The notes beneath the pieces are model-generated. The model saw only the letters and a program-made list of their open reading frames with translations, was not told where the DNA came from and made no database searches. This document shows positions 55,607 to 63,931 of a stretch of 64,000 nt of DNA, in pieces. Position numbers and translations under genes: made by a program. Where the stretch lies: assembly GCF_013283785.1 (NCBI RefSeq), contig NZ_JABCPZ010000001.1, positions 93,893 through 157,892 on the forward strand. The letters are read 5' to 3'. The number at the start of each line of letters is the position of its first letter. The stretch's first letter is position 1. Source of the stretch: Nonomuraea antri. GTDB lineage: Bacteria > Actinomycetota > Actinomycetes > Streptosporangiales > Streptosporangiaceae.

Positions 55607-56027
55607 CGTCGTGCGCTCCTCGTGGCTCCGCGTTCTTGACTGCCACGAGCCTACGGTGTTTGGCGTGAGTCCTGTACTGGAGGCATCGCACGTGTTTTCG
55701 CCGGGACCGCTGTAGCGCCGTCGTCCGACGGGCACACAATCCTTGCTTTCCACCTATTGCCGCGCCCCTCCGCCGCTTTCACCGGGATTCCGGAACCGGT
55801 CACCCCTGGATGCTTTTGGCCGGGTCCCGGCCCCCCTCCAGCGTCCGGGACCCGGCCAGCACGTCGGACGGAGCGGCCGCACCACGCCGACGCGTTGAAC
55901 GAGAACGCTAGCCGGGCGGGGGTTGCGCACACGTTGCGTTCATTCAATCACCCCCTGCAATCCCCCAGAAGCGGTTGCGCGGGACGGCGACACGTCGGAT
56001 GCTCTACTTGACTACTTGGAGTGACCG
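55607..56027. other. 421-bp divergent intergenic region with hairpins and GTTGCG repeats
   Basis: Contents: CTCGTGGC (55619-55626) and GCCACGAG (55642-55649), an 8-bp inverted repeat in the ybaB leader; a 13-bp perfect stem GGCCGGGTCCCGG (55818-55830) with its complement (55845-55857), 14-nt loop and no T-run; and GTTGCG at 55922, 55933 and 55974, the first two 11 bp apart. No convincing gene; the frames there lack start signals. Confidence 0.55.
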
Positions 56028-57446
56028 ATGAGTTACCCCCATCTCGACGCGTACTCCCGCCTGCTCCGGGGAGCCCACGAAGCGGCGGTGACCGGTGAGG
56101 TCTGGCCGGCGTCGCCCCGCGGCCTGATCAGCGCCTCCTGGCGGCGCTCGCTGGCGGCGGGCATCGACCCGGACGGCGGAGGCGCACCGCTCGCCTGGGA
56201 CCCGTCGCGCATCGCGGGCATCCGCGACGCGCACCCGCTGCGGCCACTGCTGCCGCTGCTCGTCCAGACATTGACCGCCATGGCCGACGAATCAGCACAT
56301 GTCATGATCGTGACCGACGGTGACGGCCGGGTGTTGTGGCGCGACGGCAACCACGCCGTCATGCGCCGCGCCGACCAGGTCGGCCTGGCCGACGGCCACC
56401 AGTGGGCCGAGGACAGCGTCGGCACCAACGGCATCGGCACCGCCCTGGCCACCGGCCGGCCCGTCCACGTGTACTCGGAGGAACACCTGATGCGGGTGCT
56501 GCACGTCTGGTCGTGCAGCGCGGCCCCCATCACCGACCCGGACTCCGGCCAGGTCATCGGCTGCGTCGACGTCAGCGGCACCGCCCGCAGCCTGCACCCG
56601 GCCACCGTCGCCCTGGTCGGCGCCACGGCCAAGCTCGCCGAGACGCAGCTCGCCGTACGCATGCACGAACGCGACGACCGCCTGCGCCGCCGCTTCGAGG
56701 CCCTGCACACCCGGGCCGTCCTGCTGTCGCCCACGGGCCGCGTCATCGCCGGCGACCCGGCGGGGCAGCTCGGCGAACGCGTCCCGCTGCCCGGCGCGGG
56801 CCGGCGCATGATCCTGCGCGACGGGCGCGTGGCCCAGCTCGAACCCTTCTCCGACGGCTACCTGGTACGCCCCGCGCCGACGGCCGCGCCGCCCACGCTG
56901 ACCCTGTCGCTCCTGGGCGACGGGCCGCACACCGCCCGGCTGGACGACCGCGAGCTGCCGCTGTCACTGCGGCACGCCGAGATCCTCGCCCTGCTGGCGT
57001 TGCACCCGAAGGGCCTGACCGCCGAGCAGCTGTCCTACCTGCTGTACGGCGACGACGGCAACCCCGTCACCATTCGGGCCGAGATCCACCGGCTGCGTGC
57101 CCAGCTCGGCGACACGGTGGCGGCCAAGCCGTACCACCTGACCTGCCCGGTGGAGGCCGACTTCCTGGCCCTGCCCCGGCTGCTGGCCGCCGACGACGCG
57201 GCGACGCTGGCCCGCGCGTACCCGGGGCCGCTGCTGCCGCGCTCGGAGTCGCCGGAGATCCGCCGGGAACGGGACGAGCTGGAGGCCCAGGTCCGGGCCC
57301 GGCTGCTGCGGGACGGGGCGGCCGACGACCTGTGGACGTACGCACAGACGTCCGGGGGGCGCGACGACTTCCAGATCCTGGAGCGCCTGGCCGCACTCAC
57401 CGCCGACCCCCGCTCAGCCGCCGCCCGCTCCCGCCTGTCCTCCTGA
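56028..57446 (+). CDS. GAF-domain transcriptional regulator (AcoR-like, actinobacterial)
   Basis: 472 residues. A GAF-type sensor domain lies at about 75-215 (VMIVTDGDGRVLWRDGNHAVM, GHQWAEDSVGTNGIGTALATG, VWSCSAAPITDPDSGQVIGCVDVSG), as in AcoR activators, but the sigma-54 AAA domain is missing. Instead the C-terminal part (about 310-400: LSLRHAEILALLALHPKGLTAEQLSYLLYG) looks like a winged helix. TGGAG precedes the ATG. Such regulators often stand next to aldehyde/alcohol dehydrogenase genes; none is within this window. GTTGCG repeats upstream may be its own binding sites. Confidence 0.85.
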   Translation: MSYPHLDAYSRLLRGAHEAAVTGEVWPASPRGLISASWRRSLAAGIDPDGGGAPLAWDPSRIAGIRDAHPLRPLLPLLVQTLTAMADESAHVMIVTDGDGRVLWRDGNHAVMRRADQVGLADGHQWAEDSVGTNGIGTALATGRPVHVYSEEHLMRVLHVWSCSAAPITDPDSGQVIGCVDVSGTARSLHPATVALVGATAKLAETQLAVRMHERDDRLRRRFEALHTRAVLLSPTGRVIAGDPAGQLGERVPLPGAGRRMILRDGRVAQLEPFSDGYLVRPAPTAAPPTLTLSLLGDGPHTARLDDRELPLSLRHAEILALLALHPKGLTAEQLSYLLYGDDGNPVTIRAEIHRLRAQLGDTVAAKPYHLTCPVEADFLALPRLLAADDAATLARAYPGPLLPRSESPEIRRERDELEAQVRARLLRDGAADDLWTYAQTSGGRDDFQILERLAALTADPRSAAARSRLSS

Positions 57447-57824
57447 CCGCCCCGCGCTCCAGCCCGGTCCTCTCGACGCCCCGCGCAACAGCCCGACCCT
57501 CTCGAAGTCGCGCACTCTGGCCCGGCTCTGTCGACGCCGCGCGCTCTGGCGCGGCTCACGTTCTTGATGTCGCGCACTCCGGCCCGCGTTCTCAACCGCC
57601 TCGCCCGCCGACTGCACCCGGGCGGCCGGCCTCAGGCCTGCGCGCCCCTCGGGGAGCCGCCACCATCGCCACCCTCGGCGACACCACCGCAGCGGCCCTT
57701 ACCGCCGCCGTCATCGCCCCGCCGTCATCGCCCCGTCGTCGTCGCCGCCTTCGGGGCCGCCGTCATCGGCCCGCAATCGCCGCCACCGTCGACGACGCCG
57801 ATGTCGCCATCGATGTCGACAGCG
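57447..57824. other. 378-bp GC-rich convergent gap holding repeats
   Basis: Between the GAF regulator and dnaX 3' ends. The first part is a degenerate 29-bp tandem repeat (57453-57600, separate entry). Further on, GCCGTCATCGCCCC occurs twice head to tail (57707-57720, 57721-57734) with a near copy at 57750-57763. No gene is seen. Confidence 0.6.
57453..57600. repeat. Degenerate 29-bp tandem repeat, five units
   Basis: Units start at 57453, 57482, 57511, 57540 and 57573; the first three are exactly 29 bp, the fourth 33, the fifth 28. Each begins CGCGC or CGCAC, has a GCCCGG-like core (AGCCCGG, AGCCCGA, GGCCCGG, GGCGCGG, GGCCCGC) and, in the first four, a CTCTCGACG-like end. There are no spacers, so it is not a CRISPR array. 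Confidence 0.7.
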
Positions 57825-60224
57825 TCAGGTGTGGTCGATCTCGCCGATGACCTGGGCGCCCAGTTCACGCTCCAGCAGCGCCATCCCCGAGACCGCGTCG
57901 ACGTCGGCGTCCGCGTCGTTCAGCGGGTCGACCTCGTCCGCGTCGCTGCCCTTGGCCCGCCCCGGGATGGCTTCGGGCCAGCCGCCGCCACCGCCGCCGC
58001 CACGAGAGGCCGGGGTACGCGGCCCCGCCTGCGCGGCCGCCCTGGCCGCCGAACGCGCGGCGGCCAGGCCCGCGCCCGCGAGCCCGCCACCTGCGGGAGC
58101 GCCCTGACCGACCGGCATGGTCTGCGTGGGGTCAGGGGACGGCGGGGAGCCCGGGCTGAGGTCGTCGGGTGCGTCGGGCCAGGATTCGTCGGTGGTCGCC
58201 CGTGCCGGGGCGGCCGGAGGGTGGCCGGGCTCAGGCGAGCCCGCCTCGCTGGAGGAGCCGCCGCCGTGCGAGCCGGTACGCCCCTGAGACGTCACACCGG
58301 GAGCCCCCGCCCCGCCCTGAGGACTGGTGGTGCCCTGCGGCGCCGCGGACCCGTGAGCAGGCGCGGAGGGACTGTGGGCAGGCGAGCCGGGGGAAGGAGG
58401 CGCCTGCCTGGCCGGACCGGCGCTCCTGGCGCCCTGCGGCATCGGCGAGCCGCCGACCACCGCTTCCACGCGCCACGTGCCGCCGAGCACGTCGCCGAGC
58501 GCGGCGGCCACCACGGCGTCCTTGCCGCCACCGGTGAAGTTCTTCATCGCGCCGACCTGCGAGAAACCGAGCGTGACCAGGTTGCCTTCGACGCCGACGA
58601 CCTGGGCGTTGGTGCTCACGTTCGCCCAGACGACGATGCTGCGCTGCTTGAGCGCGCCCAGCACGGCCGCCCACTGCTGCACCGGCGCCTGCCCGCCCGG
58701 AGCCGGGCCAGTCGCGGCGACGGGACTCGGAGCGTCCGCCGAAGCGGCCATGTCCGGCTGCCCCGGCCCGGCCGCCGGAGCGGCGGCAGGCTGCCCACCG
58801 CTGCCCGGACGCACGGTCTCCGGCCAGTCGTCCGACGCACCCGAGCCACCACCAGTGCCACCCGCCGGGGCGGGCACGGATGCGACCGCTGGACCGGACG
58901 CCGCGGCGTCGATCACCGGCCCACGTACGGCCTGACTGGCCGCCCCGGGCCGCGGAATGCTCACCGCGCCCGTCGCGGGAGCCGAAGCGGGCGCGGCCGG
59001 CTGAATCGCAGGCGCGGGGGCATGGGGCGCGGGCGCGGCGGCGGACCTGGCCGCCATCTGCGCCACGGCGCCGCCCCGCTCAAGACGTTCGAGCCTGGCG
59101 AGCAGCGCCCCCTCGCCCTGCGCCGCCCCGGGCAGCAGCACGCGGGCGCACACCAGTTCGAGCAGCAGCCGCGGCGCGGTCGCGCCGCGCATCTCGGTGA
59201 GCCCGGCGTTGAACACCTCCGCCGCGCGGGTGAGCTCGGCCGGCCCCATGGACGCGGCCTGCGCCACCAGCCGTTCGAGCTCGTCGGCAGGACGGTCCAG
59301 CAGCCCGCTGGACGCCGCCTCGGGCACGTTGGCCAGGATGACCAGGTCACGGAAGCGTTCGAGCAGGTCGGAGGCGAAACGACGCGGGTCGTGCCCGCCT
59401 TCGACGACCCGGTTGATCGCGCCGAAGACCGCGCCGCCGTCACGGGCGGCGAACGCGTTGACCACCTCGTCGAGCAGGTCGCCGTCGGTGTAGCCGAGCA
59501 GGGAGACGGCCTTGGCGTAGGTGATGCCGTCGTCCTCCGCCCCGGCCATCAGCTGGTCGAGCACGGACAGCGAGTCACGCGCGGAACCGGCGCCCGCCCG
59601 AACCACCATGGGCAGCGCGGTCGGCTCGAAGGGCACGTCTTCTGAGGTGAGGATCTCCTCCAGCAGCGCGCGCAGCGTCGTCGGCGGCATCAGCCGGAAC
59701 GGGTAGTGGTGCGTACGCGACTTGATCGTGCCGATGACCTTTTCCGGCTCGGTCGTCGCGAAGATGAACTTCAGATGCGGCGGAGGCTCCTCGACGAGCT
59801 TGAGCAGCGCGTTGAAACCCTCGCGGGTCACCATGTGCGCCTCGTCGATGATGTAGATCTTGTAGCGCGCGGACACGGGGGCGAAGAACGCCCGCTCACG
59901 CAGGTCACGCGCGTCGTCGACACCACCGTGCGAGGCGGCGTCGATCTCGATGACGTCGAGGTGGCCGGGACCGGTGGGGGCGAGCGCGACACACGACTCG
60001 CAGACACCGCACGGGTCGGGCGTGGGGCCCTGCTCGCAGTTGAGAGAACGCGCCAGGATGCGCGCGCTGGAGGTCTTTCCGCATCCACGCGGGCCGCTGA
60101 ACAGGTAGGCGTGGTTGATGCGGCCCGTGCGCAACGCCTGCCGCAGCGGGTCTGTGACGTGTTCCTGACCCTTGACCTCGGCGAAGGTCCCGGGTCGGTA
60201 CTTGCGGTAAAGCGCAAGGCTCAT
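57825..60224 (-). CDS. dnaX: DNA polymerase III gamma/tau subunit
   Basis: 799 residues. Clamp-loader AAA ATPase: GPRGCGKTS Walker A near 44-52, four-Cys zinc module (CEQGPTPDPCGVCESC), IIDEAHMV Walker B and sensor 1 FATTEPEKVIGTIKSR with the SRC-like arginine region. Domain III follows to about 370, then a Pro/Ala/Gly/Ser-rich tail typical of actinomycete DnaX, with a conserved segment WAAVLGALKQRSIVVWANVS (tau domain IV-like). The ffs gene lies directly upstream. Confidence 0.97.
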   Translation of the reverse strand: MSLALYRKYRPGTFAEVKGQEHVTDPLRQALRTGRINHAYLFSGPRGCGKTSSARILARSLNCEQGPTPDPCGVCESCVALAPTGPGHLDVIEIDAASHGGVDDARDLRERAFFAPVSARYKIYIIDEAHMVTREGFNALLKLVEEPPPHLKFIFATTEPEKVIGTIKSRTHHYPFRLMPPTTLRALLEEILTSEDVPFEPTALPMVVRAGAGSARDSLSVLDQLMAGAEDDGITYAKAVSLLGYTDGDLLDEVVNAFAARDGGAVFGAINRVVEGGHDPRRFASDLLERFRDLVILANVPEAASSGLLDRPADELERLVAQAASMGPAELTRAAEVFNAGLTEMRGATAPRLLLELVCARVLLPGAAQGEGALLARLERLERGGAVAQMAARSAAAPAPHAPAPAIQPAAPASAPATGAVSIPRPGAASQAVRGPVIDAAASGPAVASVPAPAGGTGGGSGASDDWPETVRPGSGGQPAAAPAAGPGQPDMAASADAPSPVAATGPAPGGQAPVQQWAAVLGALKQRSIVVWANVSTNAQVVGVEGNLVTLGFSQVGAMKNFTGGGKDAVVAAALGDVLGGTWRVEAVVGGSPMPQGARSAGPARQAPPSPGSPAHSPSAPAHGSAAPQGTTSPQGGAGAPGVTSQGRTGSHGGGSSSEAGSPEPGHPPAAPARATTDESWPDAPDDLSPGSPPSPDPTQTMPVGQGAPAGGGLAGAGLAAARSAARAAAQAGPRTPASRGGGGGGGWPEAIPGRAKGSDADEVDPLNDADADVDAVSGMALLERELGAQVIGEIDHT

Positions 60225-60259
60225 ACGACCATCCCGCCTGCGAGGGGGCTCTCAACGAA

Positions 60260-60350
60260 GAGACCCCCCGCACACCCGCCAGAGCCCGCTTATCCTTGCT
60301 GCCTTCCGGCCCTGGGGAGGTTCACAGGATGACGCCGCGCGAGGGGTCCC
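60260..60350 (-). ncRNA. ffs: Signal recognition particle RNA (4.5S, small bacterial type)
   Basis: The minus strand carries the near-invariant SRP core GTGAACCTCCCCAGG, GCCGGAAGG, CAGCAAGG. Its ends GGGACCCCTCGC and GTGTGCGGGGGGTCTC pair to close the long hairpin. About 91 nt; ends are set from the pairing and from TAGACT (60356-60361) acting as -10. The place just upstream of dnaX is the usual one in actinomycetes. Confidence 0.95.
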
Positions 60351-60434
60351 TGAACAGTCTAGCGGGACACAGCAGTGCTCGCTCCAGCAAAATCGTGGTC
60401 TCCACAACTCGGGGAGTCCGGTAAGCTCGTCGGC

Positions 60435-60522
60435 GGAGGATTCGCCTAGTGGCCGAGGGCGCACGCTTGGAAAGCGTGTATAGGGCAACCTATCAGGGGT
60501 TCAAATCCCCTATCCTCCGCCA
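60435..60522 (+). tRNA. tRNA-Ser (GGA anticodon)
   Basis: Acceptor stem GGAGGAT (60435-60441) pairs with ATCCTCC (60512-60518); discriminator G60519 and an encoded CCA (60520-60522). Anticodon GGA at 60469-60471 in the loop TTGGAAA, a long class II variable arm, and GGTTCAAAT in the T loop. TAAGCT (60422-60427) lies seven bases before the mature 5' end. Confidence 0.97.
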
Positions 60523-60526
60523 GCTC

Positions 60527-60562
60527 AGAAGGGGTGTGCCGAGATCACGGCACACCCCTTCT
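60527..60562 (+). terminator. Terminator hairpin after tRNA-Ser
   Basis: Perfect 15-bp stem AGAAGGGGTGTGCCG (60527-60541) and its complement (60548-60562) with a six-base loop. The tail CGCTTTG is only weakly T-rich. Confidence 0.8.
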
Positions 60563-60731
60563 CGCTTTGCGGCCTGATTTTGTGGCGATCCGATCGGTCG
60601 AGCCGCCGACTGAGATCACGTTCCCGGCCGAGACAAAAGGCGATTTCCTGAAAGATCGTGTCCTCTCACCGCCAAACGGTCACTGTGCGTATTTGTTCGC
60701 TTACCGGGGAGGATGTCGTTCGGGGGGAGCC

Positions 60732-61721
60732 ATGCAGTGGGACCAGGATCAGCCACTCGACCCGTCGCAGGTCGAGGACGTACGAGCCGGAGGACCGGCG
60801 CCCGGCGGTTTCGGCGGCGGCGGCATGTCGCCCGGCGGCTGCCTGCCCGGCGGATGTCTCCTGCTGCCGCTGCTCGGCCGGCGCGGCGGCTGCCTGATGC
60901 TGATCGTCGCGGTGGCCGCGTTGTTCCTGTTCAGGGTCGTCCCCTCGCCGTTCAGCGGTGACGAGGGCGGCCAGTACGGCCCGCCCGGCCAGGAGGGCGG
61001 ACGCCAGCCGCAGGCCCCGCCGCAGCTCTCGCCCAGCGGCAACCTCGCCCAGCGGTGCCAGACCGGGGCCGACGCCGACCAGTCCGAGGACTGCCGCATC
61101 GTGGGCACGGTCAACAGCATCCAGTCGTACTGGCGGCAGGCCTTCGACCAGCGTGGCGGCACGGCGTACACGCCGGCCAAGACCGTGTTGTTCTCGCGGG
61201 CGGTCAACACCGGGTGCGGGGCCGCCGATTCGTCCGTCGGGCCGTTCTACTGCCCGGCCGATCGCAAGGTGTACCTGGACCTGTCGTTCTTCAACACCCT
61301 CCAGCGCGACTTCGGCGCGCAGGGCGGGCCGTTCGCCCAGGCGTACGTGGTCGCGCACGAGTACGGCCACCACGTCCAGAACCTGCTCGGCACCATGAAC
61401 CGGGTCGGACGCGACAACCGCCCAGGCGCGGACAGCCCGTCGGTGCGGCTGGAACTGCAGGCCGACTGCTACGCCGGGGTCTGGGCGCACAACGCGGTCA
61501 AGACCGGCTTCTACAGCCAGCCGTTCTCGCAGAGCGACATCAACCAGGCGCTCGACGCCGCCGCGGCCGTCGGCGACGACAGCATCCAGCGCCGCTCGCA
61601 GGGCCGCGTGACGCCCGACGCGTTCACGCACGGCACCTCGCAGCAGCGCGAGAAGTGGTTCAGCGTCGGCTACGACAGCGGCGACCCGAAGCGGTGCGAC
61701 ACGTTCTCCGGGGGAATCTAG
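60732..61721 (+). CDS. Neutral zinc metallopeptidase (YpfJ family), copy 1
   Basis: 329 residues from the ATG at 60732 (GGGGGGAG upstream). A Gly/Pro-rich cytoplasmic head with [11 protein letters not shown], one membrane helix at about 53-72, a disordered linker, and an extracytoplasmic peptidase domain with HEYGHH (209-214; His209, Glu210, His213) and the third-ligand region [18 protein letters not shown]. Family PF04228, biological role unknown. The next gene is a paralogue in the same direction. Confidence 0.92.
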   Translation: MQWDQDQPLDPSQVEDVRAGGPAPGGFGGGGMSPGGCLPGGCLLLPLLGRRGGCLMLIVAVAALFLFRVVPSPFSGDEGGQYGPPGQEGGRQPQAPPQLSPSGNLAQRCQTGADADQSEDCRIVGTVNSIQSYWRQAFDQRGGTAYTPAKTVLFSRAVNTGCGAADSSVGPFYCPADRKVYLDLSFFNTLQRDFGAQGGPFAQAYVVAHEYGHHVQNLLGTMNRVGRDNRPGADSPSVRLELQADCYAGVWAHNAVKTGFYSQPFSQSDINQALDAAAAVGDDSIQRRSQGRVTPDAFTHGTSQQREKWFSVGYDSGDPKRCDTFSGGI

Positions 61722-61752
61722 GCGTCCGTTCTGGGAAGTCGTCCTTTGCAGC

Positions 61753-61795
61753 CCCCAGAAGGGACGTTCTTCTGGGCAGCCCCAGAAGGGACGTT
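61753..61795 (+). promoter_or_regulatory. Leader with direct repeat and two mutually exclusive hairpins
   Basis: CCCCAGAAGGGACGTT occurs at 61753-61768 and 61780-61795. Between them TTCTGGG (61770-61776) can pair either with CCCAGAA upstream (61754-61760) or with CCCAGAA downstream (61781-61787). The downstream pairing covers the edge of the ribosome binding site GAAGGGA (61785-61791) of the second peptidase. Confidence 0.6.
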
Positions 61796-61799
61796 GGCG

Positions 61800-62642
61800 A
61801 TGGACTTCAGGGACGACGTCAACCTCGACACCTCACAGGTGGAGGACGTCGGCGGGAGCGGTGGCGGCGGTGGCGGCGGCGGATTCCCCGGCGGGATGAT
61901 CATCGGCGGCGGCGGGATCGTCAGCCTGATCGTCATGGTGGTCGTGTTCGTGGTGAGCAACTTAGGCGACGGCGGCGGGAGCGAACCCGCGCAGCGCCGG
62001 CCCCAGTCGAACCTCTCCGAGCAGTGCCAGACCGGCAAGGACGCCGACCAGTCCGAGCGTTGCCGCGTGGTGGGCGTGGTCAACAGCATCCAGAACCACT
62101 GGAAGCAGGAGATTTCCGAGTATCAGCCGTCGAAGACCATCCTGTACTCGGGCAGCGTACGTACCGCCTGCGGCAACGCCGACTCCTCGGCCGGCCCGTT
62201 CTACTGCCCCGGCGACCAGCGCGTCTACCTCGACCTGAGCTTCTTCGACCAGTTGCACAGCCAGTTCGGCGCCAAGGGCGGGCCGTTCGCGCAGGCGTAC
62301 GTGATCGCGCACGAGTACGGACACCACGTCCAGAACCTGCTCGGCGCGCTCAACGCGGGCAGCTCGGTCCCTGTCGAGCTGCAGGCCGACTGTTACGCGG
62401 GCGTCTGGGCGCACAATGCCGTCAAGACCGGCTTCTACGAAAAACCCTTCACCGCGGCGGAAATCTCCGAAGCGCTCGACGCCGCGGCCGCCGTCGGCGA
62501 CGACAGAATCCAGCAACGCACGCGCGGCCGGGTAGATCCGGAATCGTTCACCCACGGATCTTCCGAGCAACGCGTCAACGCGTTCCAGCGCGGCTACAAA
62601 AGCGGCCAGCCCGGCGATTGCGACCTCGCTGAGCTGGGCTGA
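61800..62642 (+). CDS. Neutral zinc metallopeptidase (YpfJ family), copy 2
   Basis: 280 residues from the ATG at 61800 (an earlier in-frame ATG lies in the repeat leader). Same plan as copy 1 with a shorter linker: DTSQVEDVGG head, poly-Gly, membrane helix about 36-60, QCQTGKDADQSERCRVVGVVNSIQ in both copies with small changes, HEYGHH at 171-176 and [18 protein letters not shown]. The two genes arose by tandem duplication; 78 bp separate them. Possibly they act as partners or on different substrates. Confidence 0.92.
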   Translation: MDFRDDVNLDTSQVEDVGGSGGGGGGGGFPGGMIIGGGGIVSLIVMVVVFVVSNLGDGGGSEPAQRRPQSNLSEQCQTGKDADQSERCRVVGVVNSIQNHWKQEISEYQPSKTILYSGSVRTACGNADSSAGPFYCPGDQRVYLDLSFFDQLHSQFGAKGGPFAQAYVIAHEYGHHVQNLLGALNAGSSVPVELQADCYAGVWAHNAVKTGFYEKPFTAAEISEALDAAAAVGDDRIQQRTRGRVDPESFTHGSSEQRVNAFQRGYKSGQPGDCDLAELG

Positions 62643-62677
62643 CGTCCACCGATAGCACAAGCAAACGAATTCTCTCC

Positions 62678-62683
62678 TAAAAT
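62678..62683 (+). promoter_or_regulatory. -10 element (TAAAAT) of a leaderless gene
   Basis: TAAAAT followed by seven bases and the GTG at 62691. Confidence 0.5.
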
Positions 62684-62690
62684 CAATGGG

Positions 62691-62987
62691 GTGATCTTCA
62701 AGCTTGTCGGCGACGGACGCCCTTATCCCGACCATGGTCTGACCCATCGAGAGTGGGCTCAGATACCGCCGCGGCAGGTCCGGCTCGACTCCTTGATCAC
62801 CACTAAGGCCATGCTGGACCTGCACTCCCTGCTCGCCGCCGACTCCACGTTCTACGGCGACCTCTTCCCGCACGTGGTGCAGTGGCAGGGCGAGCTCTAC
62901 CTGGAGGACGGGCTGCACCGGGCATTGCGCGCGGCGCTGCACCAAAGATCCATCCTGCATGCCCGGGTGCTGGAACTACCCAACTGA
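62691..62987 (+). CDS. Small conserved protein with ParB-like DGxHR motif
   Basis: 98 residues, function unknown to me, but of a type I have seen as highly conserved in actinomycetes. VQWQGELYLEDGLHRALRAAL resembles the DGxHR element of ParB/Srx-type nucleotide-binding folds; IPPRQVRLDSLITTKAMLDL precedes it. Too small for a whole ParB nuclease. GTG start, leaderless. A terminator follows. Confidence 0.75.
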   Translation: MIFKLVGDGRPYPDHGLTHREWAQIPPRQVRLDSLITTKAMLDLHSLLAADSTFYGDLFPHVVQWQGELYLEDGLHRALRAALHQRSILHARVLELPN

Positions 62988-62996
62988 AACGGATGA

Positions 62997-63025
62997 AAAG
63001 GGGTCGCGATTCGCGGCCCCTTTTT
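62997..63025 (+). terminator. Intrinsic terminator
   Basis: AAAAGGG and CGCG on the left pair with CGCG and CCCTTTT on the right, with one small internal mismatch and an ATT loop, ending in five T. It ends the DGxHR gene transcript; the A/T flanks may make it work in both directions. Confidence 0.85.
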
Positions 63026-63067
63026 ACTATGGGGCGACAGGCACGACCCTTCTTTCTTGGAGAAGCC

Positions 63068-63847
63068 TTGTCGTATCCGCCGCAGCCCACTCCTCCCGGA
63101 TACGGACCAGCACCCCCCGCCCACTGGGCGAACACTCCTCAGCCGCCCCCTCGGAAGGGCGGTGCGGGCGTCGTCGTGGCGCTGGCCGTCGGGGTGACTC
63201 TGCTGCTGCTCGGCAACGGCTTGACGATCTTCATCCTGCTCACCGCCGGGCACACCCCGGCGGCCGAGGCGAGCAGCCCCAGGCAGCCCATCGCGCCGAA
63301 CGTCCCGAACGAGCCGAACGTCGTCCCCGATCGCGGCCAGGACGACCGGACGGACAGGCCCGCCACGCCCAGCACGCTCGACACGCCTGACACGCCTGAC
63401 ACCCGGGCCGCCGCCCGGCTCGGCGACACGGTCGTGATGGAGGGCGACCCCGTCGACTATCCCGATCGCGAGATCGCGGTGACCGCCAACCGGCTCATGT
63501 CGCCGGTGACGTCGCAGAACACGCTCTTCACCCCGAAGCCGGGACACCGGCTCGTGGCGGTGCACCTCACGATCAGGAACCAGGGCGGCGAGATCTACCA
63601 GGAATGGCCGAGCGAGCACGCCGAACTGGTCGACGACGCCGGCGAGAGCCACCGGGCGGTGAGCCCGGGCGGCGACGGGGACATCCGCGAGGGGCAGGCG
63701 TTCCAGCTCACCCAGCTCAAGACCGGTGACAGGCAGACCGGGCTGATCGTGTTCGAGATCCCGGAGACGGCGGTGCCTCTCACGTTCCGCTACGGCTTCG
63801 CCAGGAGCTTCGACAGCGAGATCCACGGTGAGTGGGCTCTGTCCTGA
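63068..63847 (+). CDS. Pro-rich single-pass membrane protein with DUF4352-like domain, copy 1
   Basis: 259 residues from the TTG at 63068, chosen because GGAG is five bases upstream and because the next gene starts with the same words (MSYP). A Pro/Gly-rich cytoplasmic head (SYPPQPTPPGYGPAPP), one membrane helix at about 35-58, a Pro/Asp/Thr linker, then a beta-sandwich domain (LGDTVVMEGDPVDYPDREIAV, GHRLVAVHLTIRNQGGEIY) like DUF4352/telokin-like proteins. Extracytoplasmic binding role is likely; ligand unknown. Confidence 0.78.
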   Translation: MSYPPQPTPPGYGPAPPAHWANTPQPPPRKGGAGVVVALAVGVTLLLLGNGLTIFILLTAGHTPAAEASSPRQPIAPNVPNEPNVVPDRGQDDRTDRPATPSTLDTPDTPDTRAAARLGDTVVMEGDPVDYPDREIAVTANRLMSPVTSQNTLFTPKPGHRLVAVHLTIRNQGGEIYQEWPSEHAELVDDAGESHRAVSPGGDGDIREGQAFQLTQLKTGDRQTGLIVFEIPETAVPLTFRYGFARSFDSEIHGEWALS

Positions 63848-63890
63848 GCGGTGTGAACCTGACCGGGGTCTCAGGCGTCACAGCATGGCC

Positions 63891-63915
63891 GTGACCAACG
63901 TGCGTGACCAACGTG
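63891..63915 (+). repeat. 13-bp tandem repeat GTGACCAACGTGC
   Basis: GTGACCAACGTG occurs at 63891-63902 and 63904-63915, one base apart, in the short gap before the last gene. It may be a regulatory site or a slippage duplication. Confidence 0.5.
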
Positions 63916-63931
63916 ATCGTGGAGTGCAGCC

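Noticed and set aside
55651..55947. 98-codon minus-strand frame in the ybaB upstream region
   Set aside because: It crosses the strong hairpin, has mixed composition and no start signal.
57453..57600. CRISPR array
   Set aside because: Units are contiguous with no spacers and only partly similar; no cas genes nearby.
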